From NCBI GenBank assembly GCA_021793215.1, contig JAJYTE010000004.1, positions 1-64,000 on the forward strand: 64,000 nucleotides of DNA, written 5' to 3'. This document shows, piece after piece, positions 9,413 to 18,122 of the stretch. This stretch comes from Bacillota bacterium. Its GTDB lineage: Bacteria > Bacillota > Sulfobacillia > JAJZYS01 > JAJYTV01. A program made the translations under genes and the position numbers. The stretch's first letter is position 1. Every line of letters starts with the position of its first letter. Under the pieces are notes generated by a model. That model made no database searches. It was given only the letters and a program-made list of their open reading frames with translations, and had not been told where the DNA came from.

Positions 9413-10177
9413 TCAGTCGACACGGTACGAGAGCCGGTCCACCCAGGTGAACAACGCGAGGGCCCACAGCAGGAGCGCGCCCCCGTCGCGCAGCCACTCC
9501 CACAGCGGCGCCCCACCGCCGAGCAGCGCCATCAGAAGGTGGACGGCGTAGGTCGAGGGGATCAGCCACGAGATGGCGGTGACCGCGGCAGGGACGCGCG
9601 CGGCCGGAATGATCCCGAGGAAGAGCACCACCATCATCACCATGTTGCCGAGCAGCCCTGCGAGCTGGTCGGTGCGCGACAGGAGGCCGATTACGGCCCC
9701 GATCCCCGAGAGTGCGACGCCGGTCAGGAGTACCGCAGGCACGAGCGCGATTCCGACCTGCATCCCGACGCCGTAGAGAAGACGCCCGACGAACAGCACG
9801 ACGGCCATCCCCGGCAGGGCGAAGCAGAGATACGCCACGAGGATCGAGAGCACCACGGCGGCGCTAGGAACCGGCAGCGTGCGGAAGTAGTCGAACGTGC
9901 GACTCGCCTTCATCCATGCCACCTGCTGCGCGAGCATGGCGATCGAGGTGATCGCCACGGAGAGGACGAGGTTCCCGGTGATCACCTGCAGCGCCACGTC
10001 GCGCGGCACAGGTCCCGACATCGCGCGCAGCAGCAGCACGATGCCGGTCGGCATGGCCGATGAGACGACGACGTACTGGCGCCAGCTGCGGCGCAGCCGC
10101 GAGAGCTGCATGCGAAGCAGGACCCAGAAGCTCGCACCCGCCGCCGGCGCCGAAAGCACTCTAGACTGCGCGGACAT
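9413..10177 (-). CDS. ABC-2 type transporter permease
   Basis: MSAQSRVLSAPAAGASFWVLLRMQLSRLRRSWRQYVVVSSAMPTGIVLLL...; six hydrophobic segments, adjacent to ABC ATPase; ORF can extend to 10201. Confidence 0.82.
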   Translation of the reverse strand: MSAQSRVLSAPAAGASFWVLLRMQLSRLRRSWRQYVVVSSAMPTGIVLLLRAMSGPVPRDVALQVITGNLVLSVAITSIAMLAQQVAWMKASRTFDYFRTLPVPSAAVVLSILVAYLCFALPGMAVVLFVGRLLYGVGMQVGIALVPAVLLTGVALSGIGAVIGLLSRTDQLAGLLGNMVMMVVLFLGIIPAARVPAAVTAISWLIPSTYAVHLLMALLGGGAPLWEWLRDGGALLLWALALFTWVDRLSYRVD

Positions 10178-11126
10178 CGGCGTGCCCTTCCTCCTCCCCA
10201 TGGACGCTCAGGTAGACGTCCTCCAATGACGGATGTAGAACCCTCAGGCTCTCGATCCCGGCGAACAGCGCGGGATCGGTCAGCCTCTGCAGCGCGCGCC
10301 CGAGGTCCTTCCCCACGCGCACGCGCAGTTTGCCCTGCCCGTCCTCCCAGACCTGGCCGAACTCGGCTGCGGCGGCGCGCACGGGCTGCGTCGCGCCCGC
10401 AAGCTCGATGGTCACGTGGAGGTGTAGCTGCCGCTTCAGCTCTTCGGGCGTCCCGAGCAACGCGATGCGGCCGCGCGCCATGATCGCGACGCGATCCACC
10501 ACGCGCTCCGCTTCGAGCACGTTGTGCGTAACGAGTACGATCGTCGTACCCAGGCGGCGGCGGCGCTCGAGCATGTCCCACACATGCGTTCGGATCACAG
10601 GATCGAGTTCGTTGGTCGGCTCGTCGAGGATCAGAACCGGAGGATCGGCGGCCAGGGCCGATGCGAGGCCCGCCAGCCTGTGCTCCCCACCGGACAGGCG
10701 GCCGATCACGCGGCGTCCACGGTCCCCGATCCCCAGTTCTTCGAGCAGTTGCTGCGCCTCTGTCCTCGCCGCCGTCGCGGGCAGTCCGCGCAGCATGCCG
10801 GTGTAGGCGATCGCCTCGGCGACCGTCAGGTCGAGGAGCGCAAGCGGGCTTTGGGCAAGGAAGCTGACGCTGCGGCGCAGCCGCGCGTCGTGGGGGCGCA
10901 CGGCCCCGCCGAACAGCCGGACCGTTCCGGAGCTTGGACGTGTGAGTCCCACCATCTGACGGACAAGGGTCGACTTGCCCGCCCCGTTCGGACCCAGCAC
11001 GCCGAAGATCTCGCCTTTCGCGACCGAGAAGCACAGGTCATCGGAGGCGAGGACTCCCCCAGGATAACTTTTGCGCAAATGTTCCACCGTGTAGGCCATC
11101 GCCACGCGGATCCGCTCCTCACACAC
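10161..11126 (-). CDS. ABC transporter ATP-binding protein
   Basis: Walker A GPNGAGKST, signature LSGGEHRLAGLA, Walker B PPVLILDEPTNELDP. Confidence 0.93.
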   Translation of the reverse strand: MCEERIRVAMAYTVEHLRKSYPGGVLASDDLCFSVAKGEIFGVLGPNGAGKSTLVRQMVGLTRPSSGTVRLFGGAVRPHDARLRRSVSFLAQSPLALLDLTVAEAIAYTGMLRGLPATAARTEAQQLLEELGIGDRGRRVIGRLSGGEHRLAGLASALAADPPVLILDEPTNELDPVIRTHVWDMLERRRRLGTTIVLVTHNVLEAERVVDRVAIMARGRIALLGTPEELKRQLHLHVTIELAGATQPVRAAAAEFGQVWEDGQGKLRVRVGKDLGRALQRLTDPALFAGIESLRVLHPSLEDVYLSVHGEEEGHADVRAV

Positions 11127-11193
11127 CGCAGTCCTCGTAGGAAATCCTGCCCGAACCGTCAGGATTCTGCCGCTTCGTCTGTTACAAAGACAC

Positions 11194-11209
11194 CGTGATG
11201 TGCGTCACA
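11194..11209. promoter_or_regulatory. CRP/FNR-family-like palindromic site upstream of the ABC/DUF2249/mevalonate block
   Basis: cGTGAtgtgcgTCACa: GTGA-N6-TCAC inverted repeat, about 70 bp upstream of the ABC ATPase start codon. Confidence 0.5.
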
Positions 11210-11293
11210 TTGTGCCCGGGCGCCGGCGACCTCCTCGAGATACGCGTGTTGGATGCTGTTCAAACCGTACGAGCCGCGAAAGGGCAGCACATC

Positions 11294-11333
11294 GAGGGGC
11301 GGCCCGAAGCGTCACCGCTTCGGGCCGCCCCTC
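11294..11333 (-). terminator. Strong stem-loop downstream of coxM
   Basis: gaggggcggcccgaagcg-tcac-cgcttcgggccgcccctc: perfect 18-bp stem, 4-nt loop, 8 nt past coxM stop; no clear U tract. Confidence 0.7.
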
Positions 11334-11341
11334 CTCGCAGC

Positions 11342-12193
11342 TCAGACGAGGTCTGTGATGGCGCGCCGCACGTGCACTTCGGTGAGTCGTCTGCGGTACT
11401 CCGCGGAGGCGTAGAGGTCGCCCGCGAACTCGACCCCGTCGCCCGCGTGGCTCGCGGCCTCTGCCACGAGGTCGGGCGTCGGCTTCCTGCCGAGCAGCGT
11501 CGCCTCCGCTGCGCTGGCGCGGAATGGCGCCTGGCCCGCCCCGGTCACGGCGACTCTGGCGTGCCGCACAGTGCCGTCTGGCCCCATGGCCAACAGTGCG
11601 GCGACGCCGACCACGGCGTAGCCGGAGGCGGGGTGCGCCACCTTGCGGTAGACCTGCCGCGCGCCGTCCGGCGGTTCGGGGAAGGAAACCGCCGTCAGGA
11701 CGGCGCCCTGCGGCAGCGCGGTCAGCATGGGTCCGAGGAAGAAGCCGGCGGCCGGCCGCGACGAACTGCCGTCGGCCGTGGTCACTTCGAGCGTCGCGTC
11801 TAGCGCCAGCACGGCCGCCGCGAGGTCCGCGGCACCATCGCCGTGCACGAGGCTGCCGCCGATCGTTCCGCGGTTGCGCACCTGCATGTCGCCGATCTCG
11901 CCCGCCGCCTGAGAGAGAAGTGGCACGACCTCCCGCAGCAGAGGGTTCTGCGCGACGGCGGCGTGGGTCGTCAGCGCACCGACCACGATGCGCTCGCCCT
12001 CCCGACGGACACCGCGCAGCGCGGCGAGGCGTCCGATGTCGACGATTCGCTGCGGCATCGCGAGACGCAGCTTCATGAGCGGCAGCAGGCTCTGCCCGCC
12101 GGCGATCAGTTTGACGTCGCCCTCCTCCCGCAGCAGGCGCAGCGCCTCCTCGACGCTCGAGGCCCGGGTGTACTTGAACGCGCGTGCGATCAT
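11342..12193 (-). CDS. coxM: Molybdenum hydroxylase/CO dehydrogenase-like medium (FAD) subunit
   Basis: MIARAFKYTRASSVEEALRLLREEGDVKLIAGGQSLLPLMKLRLAMPQRIVDIGRL...MQVRNRGTIGGSLVHGDGAADLAA. Confidence 0.88.
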   Translation of the reverse strand: MIARAFKYTRASSVEEALRLLREEGDVKLIAGGQSLLPLMKLRLAMPQRIVDIGRLAALRGVRREGERIVVGALTTHAAVAQNPLLREVVPLLSQAAGEIGDMQVRNRGTIGGSLVHGDGAADLAAAVLALDATLEVTTADGSSSRPAAGFFLGPMLTALPQGAVLTAVSFPEPPDGARQVYRKVAHPASGYAVVGVAALLAMGPDGTVRHARVAVTGAGQAPFRASAAEATLLGRKPTPDLVAEAASHAGDGVEFAGDLYASAEYRRRLTEVHVRRAITDLV

Positions 12194-14535
12194 CGACCAT
12201 CCCTCCCCGCCTCGATCGCCTGGAGCACGCGCTCGGGCCAGAGCGGCATCGCGAGATCCCCCACCCCGAATGGCTGCAGGGCATCCACGACGGCATTGAT
12301 GATCGCCGGCGTCGCGGCGATCGTTCCCGTCTCGCCGATGCCCTTCGCGCCGAGCGGGTTATGCGGTGCCGGCGTCTCCGTGAACGCGGTCTCGAACGTG
12401 GGGAAGAAGCGCGCCTTGGGCATCGGGTAGTCGAGCAGGCTGCCGGTCAGCAGCTGCCCCTCCGCGCTGTAGATCGCGCCCTCCCAGAGCGCTTGGCCAA
12501 TTCCCTGCACGATGCCGCCGTGCACCTGCCCCTCCGCGATCATCGGATTGATCACGGTGCCGCAGTCGTCGACCGCGACGTAACGCAGGAGCTTCACGTC
12601 GCCTGTCTCCGGGTCCACCTCCACGACCGCGACGTGCGTGCCGAACGGGAACGTGAAGTTCGAGGGGTTGTAGTACGCGGCGGCCTCCAGCGACGGCTCG
12701 AGCCCTTCGGGCAGGTTCCACGCGAGGTAGGCCTGCAGCGTGACCGCCTGGAACGTTTCAGAGCGTTCCGGAGCACCCCGCACCTGGTAGGTGCCTTGCG
12801 CGAACTCCACGTCATCCTCGGCGGCTTCCAGCATGTGGGCGGCGATCTTGCGTCCCTTGTCGATCACCCTGTCCGCGGCGACCGCGATGGCGCTGCCGCC
12901 GACGGCCGTGGTCCTTGAACCGTACGTGCCCCAGCCCATGGCGATCCGCGCAGTGTCGCCGTGCACCACCTCGACGTCCGCGATCGGTATACCGAAGCGG
13001 TCGGCGACGATCTGCGCGAAGGTCGTCTCCTCGCCCTGGCCGTGCGGCGAACCTCCGGTGAACACCGTGACCTTGCCGGACGGATGCACGCGGATGTTCG
13101 CGCTCTCCCAAAGGCCCCCCTGGAAGCCGACGGCGCCTGCCACCTCCGACGGGCCGAGGCCGGAGATCTCGACGTAGCTCGAACAGCCGATGCCGATGTA
13201 CCGGCCATGACCGCGCAGTGCCGCCTGCTCGCGGCGCAGCCCCAGGTAGTCCACGGTAGCCAGGGCCTGCTCGAGCGCCCGCTGGTAGTTGCCGCTGTCG
13301 TAGCTGAGGCCCAGAGCCGACGGGTACGGGAACGCCTCCGGCCGCACCAGGTTCTTGCGGCGCACCTCGATCGGGTCCATGCCGATCTCCCGCGCGAACA
13401 GGTCGACCATGCGCTCCACGAGGTAGGTGGCCTCGGGTCGGCCCGCGCCGCGGTAGGCATCCGTCGGCGTCGTGTTCGTGAAGATGCCGTAGACGTCAAC
13501 GGCCGCGTGCTCGAAGGTGTAGGCGCCTGTCACGATCAGCCCGAAGAGGATCGTCGGAACGCCTGGCGCCGCCGTGGAGAGGTATGCGCCCATGTTCGCG
13601 ATGTTGCGCACCCGGATCGCTTCGAGCGTCCCCTCGCGCCGGCCGGCGAGCTCCACGTCGATCACCATATCACGCCCGTGGGTCGTCGCGAGGAAGTGCT
13701 CGGTGCGGGTCTCCGTCCACTTGACCGGTCTCCCGAGGGACATCGCCGCGAACGCGGTGAGCGCCTCATCGGGGTAGCAGGCGATCTTCGCGCCGAAGCC
13801 GCCGCCCACGTCTACGGAGACGACGCGCAGCCTGTGCTCGGGGATGCCCAGGACGCCGGAGAGCAGCACCCGGTGTATGTGCGGGTTCTGCGACGTCGCC
13901 CAGAGCGTCAGATCGCCGGTGGCCCGGTCGTACTGCGCGACGGCCGCCCGCGGCTCCATCGGGTTCGGGATGAGCCTTTGCTGGCGAAACGTGTGGCGGA
14001 CGACGACCTCCGCACCAGAGAACACCGCATCGGATACCTGACCGGCCTTCCAGTGGAAGGCGATGTTCCCGGGCGCATCGGCGTGCACGAGCGGCGCGCC
14101 CTCACGCATCGCGTCCGCCTGCTCCACGACGGCAGGAAGGGGCTCGTAGCTCACCCGGATGAGGTCGAGGGCGTCTCGCGCTGCCGCGGCACTCTCGGCG
14201 ACCACGAGCGCTACGCCGTCGCCCGCGTAGCGTACGGTGTCGGTCGCAAGGGCGGGGTGCGCCGTCGCCTTGATGTCCGAGTCGGGCGGCAGCCATGCTG
14301 TGGGAATCGGGCCCACCTTCCCGGCGATGTCGCGCCCCGTGTACACGGCGACGACGCCTGCGGCGGACCTGGCCGCCGCAACATCGATGGCCTCGATGCG
14401 CGCGTGGGCGCGCGGGCTGCGAAGAATGGCCGCGTGGAGCATGCCCGGTAGTCGCACGTCGTCCGTGTAGCGCCCGCGGCCGGTGATCAACCTGGGATCC
14501 TCGACACGCTTGTGCGGTACGCCGATCAAAGGCAT
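12190..14535 (-). CDS. coxL: Molybdenum hydroxylase/CO dehydrogenase-like large subunit, form II-type motif
   Basis: MPLIGVPHKRVEDPRLITGRGRYTDDVRLPGMLHAAILRSPRAHARI...VDVGGGFGAK...TDAYRGAGRPEATYLVER...ATPAIINAVVDAL. Confidence 0.88.
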   Translation of the reverse strand: MPLIGVPHKRVEDPRLITGRGRYTDDVRLPGMLHAAILRSPRAHARIEAIDVAAARSAAGVVAVYTGRDIAGKVGPIPTAWLPPDSDIKATAHPALATDTVRYAGDGVALVVAESAAAARDALDLIRVSYEPLPAVVEQADAMREGAPLVHADAPGNIAFHWKAGQVSDAVFSGAEVVVRHTFRQQRLIPNPMEPRAAVAQYDRATGDLTLWATSQNPHIHRVLLSGVLGIPEHRLRVVSVDVGGGFGAKIACYPDEALTAFAAMSLGRPVKWTETRTEHFLATTHGRDMVIDVELAGRREGTLEAIRVRNIANMGAYLSTAAPGVPTILFGLIVTGAYTFEHAAVDVYGIFTNTTPTDAYRGAGRPEATYLVERMVDLFAREIGMDPIEVRRKNLVRPEAFPYPSALGLSYDSGNYQRALEQALATVDYLGLRREQAALRGHGRYIGIGCSSYVEISGLGPSEVAGAVGFQGGLWESANIRVHPSGKVTVFTGGSPHGQGEETTFAQIVADRFGIPIADVEVVHGDTARIAMGWGTYGSRTTAVGGSAIAVAADRVIDKGRKIAAHMLEAAEDDVEFAQGTYQVRGAPERSETFQAVTLQAYLAWNLPEGLEPSLEAAAYYNPSNFTFPFGTHVAVVEVDPETGDVKLLRYVAVDDCGTVINPMIAEGQVHGGIVQGIGQALWEGAIYSAEGQLLTGSLLDYPMPKARFFPTFETAFTETPAPHNPLGAKGIGETGTIAATPAIINAVVDALQPFGVGDLAMPLWPERVLQAIEAGRDGR

Positions 14536-14550
14536 CCTGTTCCCTCCCCC

Positions 14551-15054
14551 CTAATCCCCCACCGCCCGGTCCTGCTCCGCAGCCAGGCGCCCGGCGGCGT
14601 CCTGCACCGCGCGTACGATGTTCTGGTAGCCAGTGCAGCGGCAGATCACGCCGTCGAGCCCCGCGCGGATCTCCTCCTCGGTCGGATGCGGCCGTTCCTG
14701 CAGGAGGCCGATCGCGGCCATCATCACGCCCGGCGTACAGAACCCGCACTGCAACCCGTGTCGGTCCCAGAACGCCGCCTGCACCGCGTGCAGGTCGTCT
14801 ACGCTGCCGATGCCCTCGACCGTCGTCACCTCCGAGCCTTCCGCCTGCACCGCCAACACCGTGCACGACTTGACCGCCTTGCCGTCCAGGAGCACGGTGC
14901 ACGCCCCGCACTGGCTCGTGTCGCAGCCGACGTGTGTGCCGGTCAGGCCGAGTTCCTCGCGGAGGTACTCTGAAAGGAGCGCCCTGGGCTCCACCGAGAG
15001 CGCATGCTGCACCCCGTTCACCGTGATCTTCAAAGGCTCCCACCCCTCTCGCAT
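14551..15054 (-). CDS. coxS: Molybdenum hydroxylase/CO dehydrogenase-like small [2Fe-2S] subunit
   Basis: [57 protein letters not shown]...[14 protein letters not shown]...[16 protein letters not shown]; start ambiguous (ATG 15054 or TTG 15033). Confidence 0.88.
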   Translation of the reverse strand: MREGWEPLKITVNGVQHALSVEPRALLSEYLREELGLTGTHVGCDTSQCGACTVLLDGKAVKSCTVLAVQAEGSEVTTVEGIGSVDDLHAVQAAFWDRHGLQCGFCTPGVMMAAIGLLQERPHPTEEEIRAGLDGVICRCTGYQNIVRAVQDAAGRLAAEQDRAVGD

Positions 15055-15596
15055 CGATGACCTCGGGGGAATGCCATTACCCTCGCCAGCTGGACGCCGA
15101 AAACCGCACCCCCTCACCTCCTCCTTTTACACCATATTCATCCATATTCCACTGTTTTGTCCATAGGCCGTCCGGGTTCCCTACGTCCACCGTCAGCAAT
15201 ACGTACGCGGCGCACCGCTGCGGTACGCCGCGCAAGGCAGCACATGGACGCACTCACGCAGGCCTCGGGCCTCTCTGTGACGCCCGCGGCTTGGGTCGCC
15301 GCCGCAGCGGACGGTCGGCGCATGACCGGCAACCGCCCGGCAGCGGCTGTTGAAGGGCAGTGATGTAGAGTGCGCTCCAGCGTGAGGCTCTTACGCCGGC
15401 TCGCACTCCACTCGAAGGGTACCGCTTGCGCACCGCTTGCGACACGGGTCACATGGTGCACCTCGCGTGCATCGCCCGTACCAGCGGTCCAGTCCGCAAA
15501 GCCCCACGCGACGGGACAAGAGCTCACGTCCCTGCGGCATGCACCTTTGCTTTTCGCACGTCCGGAACCGTGCTGCCCGAACTCACCGTACGCAGT

Positions 15597-15620
15597 GCGG
15601 GCGCCCGAGTGGGCGCCCGC
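15597..15620 (-). terminator. Stem-loop downstream of the Hdr/DsrE cluster
   Basis: gcgggcgccc-gagt-gggcgcccgc, perfect 10-bp stem 8 nt past the last dsrE-like stop. Confidence 0.6.
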
Positions 15621-15628
15621 CTCCCTGC

Positions 15629-16030
15629 CTAGAGAACCTGGACGACGTCCGCTTCCTGCACCTTCGACACGTACTCCGCGATGCCGACGATGTCGTCGAC
15701 GAGCGGTCGGAAGTCCTCGAGGCGCTCGGCGCCCCAGATCTTGCCCGCCGTCGAGCAGACGTGGATGCGCACGGTGCCTTCCGCGCGCAGGCGCGCGAGC
15801 AGGCTGAATGGATCCGGGACGTTGCTTCTCGACATGCCGGCGAGCAGTTCGTCCTTGAGCTCCGGGTGGTCAAAGGGCACCTCTCCATCCCTGCGGAAGG
15901 CCAGCGCACCCCCCAGCAGGAGGTAGACGTCGACCTCGAGATCGAGGGCGACAGCACCTCCGATCACGGTGGATGCCACGACCAGCTTCTCCATGCTGCC
16001 GCCTGCGACGCCGACGACCATCCTTGCCAT
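15629..16030 (-). CDS. DsrE family sulfur-relay protein
   Basis: MARMVVGVAGGSMEKLVVASTVIGGAVALDLEVDVYLLLGGALAFRR...VRIHVCSTAGKIWGAERL; DsrE-like fold pattern with conserved Cys. Confidence 0.7.
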   Translation of the reverse strand: MARMVVGVAGGSMEKLVVASTVIGGAVALDLEVDVYLLLGGALAFRRDGEVPFDHPELKDELLAGMSRSNVPDPFSLLARLRAEGTVRIHVCSTAGKIWGAERLEDFRPLVDDIVGIAEYVSKVQEADVVQVL

Positions 16031-16098
16031 ACCGCCCCGTCCTTTCTACCCCTCCGCGGCTCTGCCGAGGAGGAATCGAACAGCCTCTCAAGCCCCTG

Positions 16099-16575
16099 TC
16101 AGATGAACAGATTGACGTTCGCCTCGTCCGCCTCGCCGAGGTAGGTGGCCACTCCGGCGAACTCGAGCCCGTCGATGAGTTCCTCCGGTCGGAATCCGAG
16201 CACGTCCATGGACATGGTGCAGGCGATCATCTTGATCCCCTGCTCCTTCGCCGTGTCGATCAGTTCCTCCAGGGACGACACGTTCTGCTGGCGCATGACG
16301 CGCCGCATCAGCGGTGCGCCCATGCCGCCGAAGTTCATCTTCGAGATGCCCAGCTTCGCCGAGCCCTTCGGCATCATCGCGCCGAACATGCCCTGCAGAA
16401 AGCCCTTCCTCCCCGCCTTGCCGTCGGGCCTGCGCAGGATGTTGAGGCCCCAGAACGTGAAGAACATCGTCACCTCGTCGCCCATGGCCGCTGCGCCGTT
16501 CGCGATGATGAAGGCCGCCATCGCCTTGTCGAGGTCGCCGCTGAACACGATGATCGTCTTCTTGGTGGTGTCCAA
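16099..16575 (-). CDS. DsrE/DsrF/DrsH-like family protein (DsrE2-like)
   Basis: KKTIIVFSGDLDKAMAAFIIANGAAAMGDEVTMFFTFWGLNILRRP...GMFGAMMPKGSAKLGISKMNFGGMG...MIACTMSMDVLGFRPEELID. Confidence 0.88.
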   Translation of the reverse strand: MDTTKKTIIVFSGDLDKAMAAFIIANGAAAMGDEVTMFFTFWGLNILRRPDGKAGRKGFLQGMFGAMMPKGSAKLGISKMNFGGMGAPLMRRVMRQQNVSSLEELIDTAKEQGIKMIACTMSMDVLGFRPEELIDGLEFAGVATYLGEADEANVNLFI

Positions 16576-16598
16576 CTCTTCGCGCCTCCCCTGTCAGG

Positions 16599-17558
16599 TC
16601 AGGCTTCGTACGCCTGCCGCAGGAAGTCGGAGATATCCTCGAAGCGCATCCGGTCCTTCGCCGCCTTCTGCAGGTTGACGTAGCAGAGCGGGCACATCGT
16701 CACGCCGCGCCCGGAGACCGCCCGCAGTTCCTCGACGCGCCTTGCGGCCTGGGCCGCCGCCTTCTTCGGGAAGAGGGACTCGAGGGGTCCGCCGCAGCAC
16801 CAGGTCTGGGTCCCACTGTGCTCCGGCTCGCGCAGCGTGAGGCCTGCACCCTCCAAGAGGTCGCGCGGCGCCTGCACCACGCCCTCGTACCGCGCAAACA
16901 CGCAGGAGTCGTGGATGGCCGCCTCTCCTTCGAGGCGGTGCGTGGGAATGGGCGCCACCTCCGTGAGCACCTCGAGGTAGCTTTGCACCCGAAGGTCGTA
17001 CCCGTCGATCAGTGTGGGGTAGACCGAGCGCAGCATGTTGGTGGTGTGCGGGTCGATCGTGATGACCTCCTGCACCCCGTTGCGACGCAGGGCCGCGTAG
17101 ACGATCTGCGCATGCTCCCTCAGCTCCTCGTCGGCGCCAAGGTCATAGGCGAGCGCTCCCGAGTAGAGGTCCTCCTCGTAGAGGGCGCCGAACTCGACGC
17201 CCGCCCGCTGCAGCACGAGGGCGACGTTGCGCGGGATGCGGTCCCACGCCTCGCGCTGCTCGCGGGAGGGATGGGCCATGAAGCGCGAGATGTTCAGCAG
17301 TTTGTTCACCTGTCGTCCGACCCCCGTGAACCCTGCGAGCCAGGAGTCTCCGAGCTGCTCCTGCGCCGTCACGAGCCCCTCGATGTAGGGGATCAACTGG
17401 TACATCAGCCCCGTGTAGAGCACGCGCCGCCCGCCCCGGGGCAGGCCCAGACCTCGGGTCCAGCGGACCGCGTCCTCCGTGGGGATGGGCAGCACCGAAC
17501 GCCGGAGGCGGAGATTGTCCGCCAGGATGCCGATGGTGGCGCCTGTGGGCAAAGCCAT
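16599..17558 (-). CDS. hdrB: HdrB-like heterodisulfide reductase subunit (CCG domain)
   Basis: C-terminal CCG module: HDSCVFARYE...TWCCGGPLESLFP...TMCPLCYVNL; N-terminal CCG cysteines replaced (LYTGLMYQ). Confidence 0.82.
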   Translation of the reverse strand: MALPTGATIGILADNLRLRRSVLPIPTEDAVRWTRGLGLPRGGRRVLYTGLMYQLIPYIEGLVTAQEQLGDSWLAGFTGVGRQVNKLLNISRFMAHPSREQREAWDRIPRNVALVLQRAGVEFGALYEEDLYSGALAYDLGADEELREHAQIVYAALRRNGVQEVITIDPHTTNMLRSVYPTLIDGYDLRVQSYLEVLTEVAPIPTHRLEGEAAIHDSCVFARYEGVVQAPRDLLEGAGLTLREPEHSGTQTWCCGGPLESLFPKKAAAQAARRVEELRAVSGRGVTMCPLCYVNLQKAAKDRMRFEDISDFLRQAYEA

Positions 17559-17571
17559 TGCACTCGCCTCC

Positions 17572-17874
17572 TCAGATGCGGAACACGCTGCGGTTGAAGT
17601 AGTGGCGCAGGGAACGCACGTTGTCGGCGATGTGGACGCCGGCGGGGCAGTTCACGTCGCACAGCTTGCACAGGAGGCAGGAGAAGACGGTCTCTTGGTG
17701 TGCGAGTACTTCGTCCCTCATGCCGAGCTCGACGTAGCGGAACAGTTCTCGCGGCAAGTGGGGGATATCCATGGGACAGATCGCGCTGCAGATGCCGCAG
17801 TTCATGCAGGCTTCCGCGTTGAACGACTCGTCTACGCCCACCTCGGCGGCGAGGTGCGGCTGCAGGACGGTCAT
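17572..17874 (-). CDS. hdrC: HdrC-like 4Fe-4S subunit
   Basis: CMNCGICSAICPMDIPHLPRELFRYVELG and CLLCKLCDVNCPAGVHIADNVRSLRH: two 4Fe-4S motifs. Confidence 0.88.
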   Translation of the reverse strand: MTVLQPHLAAEVGVDESFNAEACMNCGICSAICPMDIPHLPRELFRYVELGMRDEVLAHQETVFSCLLCKLCDVNCPAGVHIADNVRSLRHYFNRSVFRI

Positions 17875-18122
17875 CAGGCTCCCTTCCTTTCGATCGCCCG
17901 GTAGAGGAAGTGCCCCTCTTCGTCCGCGTCCCCCGACTCGGCGACCCAGCCGTACTTGCGCAGTCCCATCACCCAGTACATCGCCTCGTGCGCGGGGACG
18001 CCCAGGGCGACCGCGATCGCGGGTACGGTTTGCGGGCCCTTGGCGAGGACCTCAAGGATCTCGCGCCGGCGCAGCATCTCCTCTCGGACGATCTCGCGCA
18101 CGTCGCGCGTCTGCTCCGTCAT
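17874..18122 (-). CDS. Small winged-helix-like protein embedded in the hdr operon
   Basis: EIVREEMLRRREILEVLAKGPQTVPAIAVALGVPAHEAMYWVMGLRKYGWVAESG; stop overlaps hdrC start (TGATG). Confidence 0.7.
   Translation of the reverse strand: MTEQTRDVREIVREEMLRRREILEVLAKGPQTVPAIAVALGVPAHEAMYWVMGLRKYGWVAESGDADEEGHFLYRAIERKGA

Noticed and set aside
12961-14451. 496-aa + strand ORF
   Set aside because: Antisense shadow of coxL
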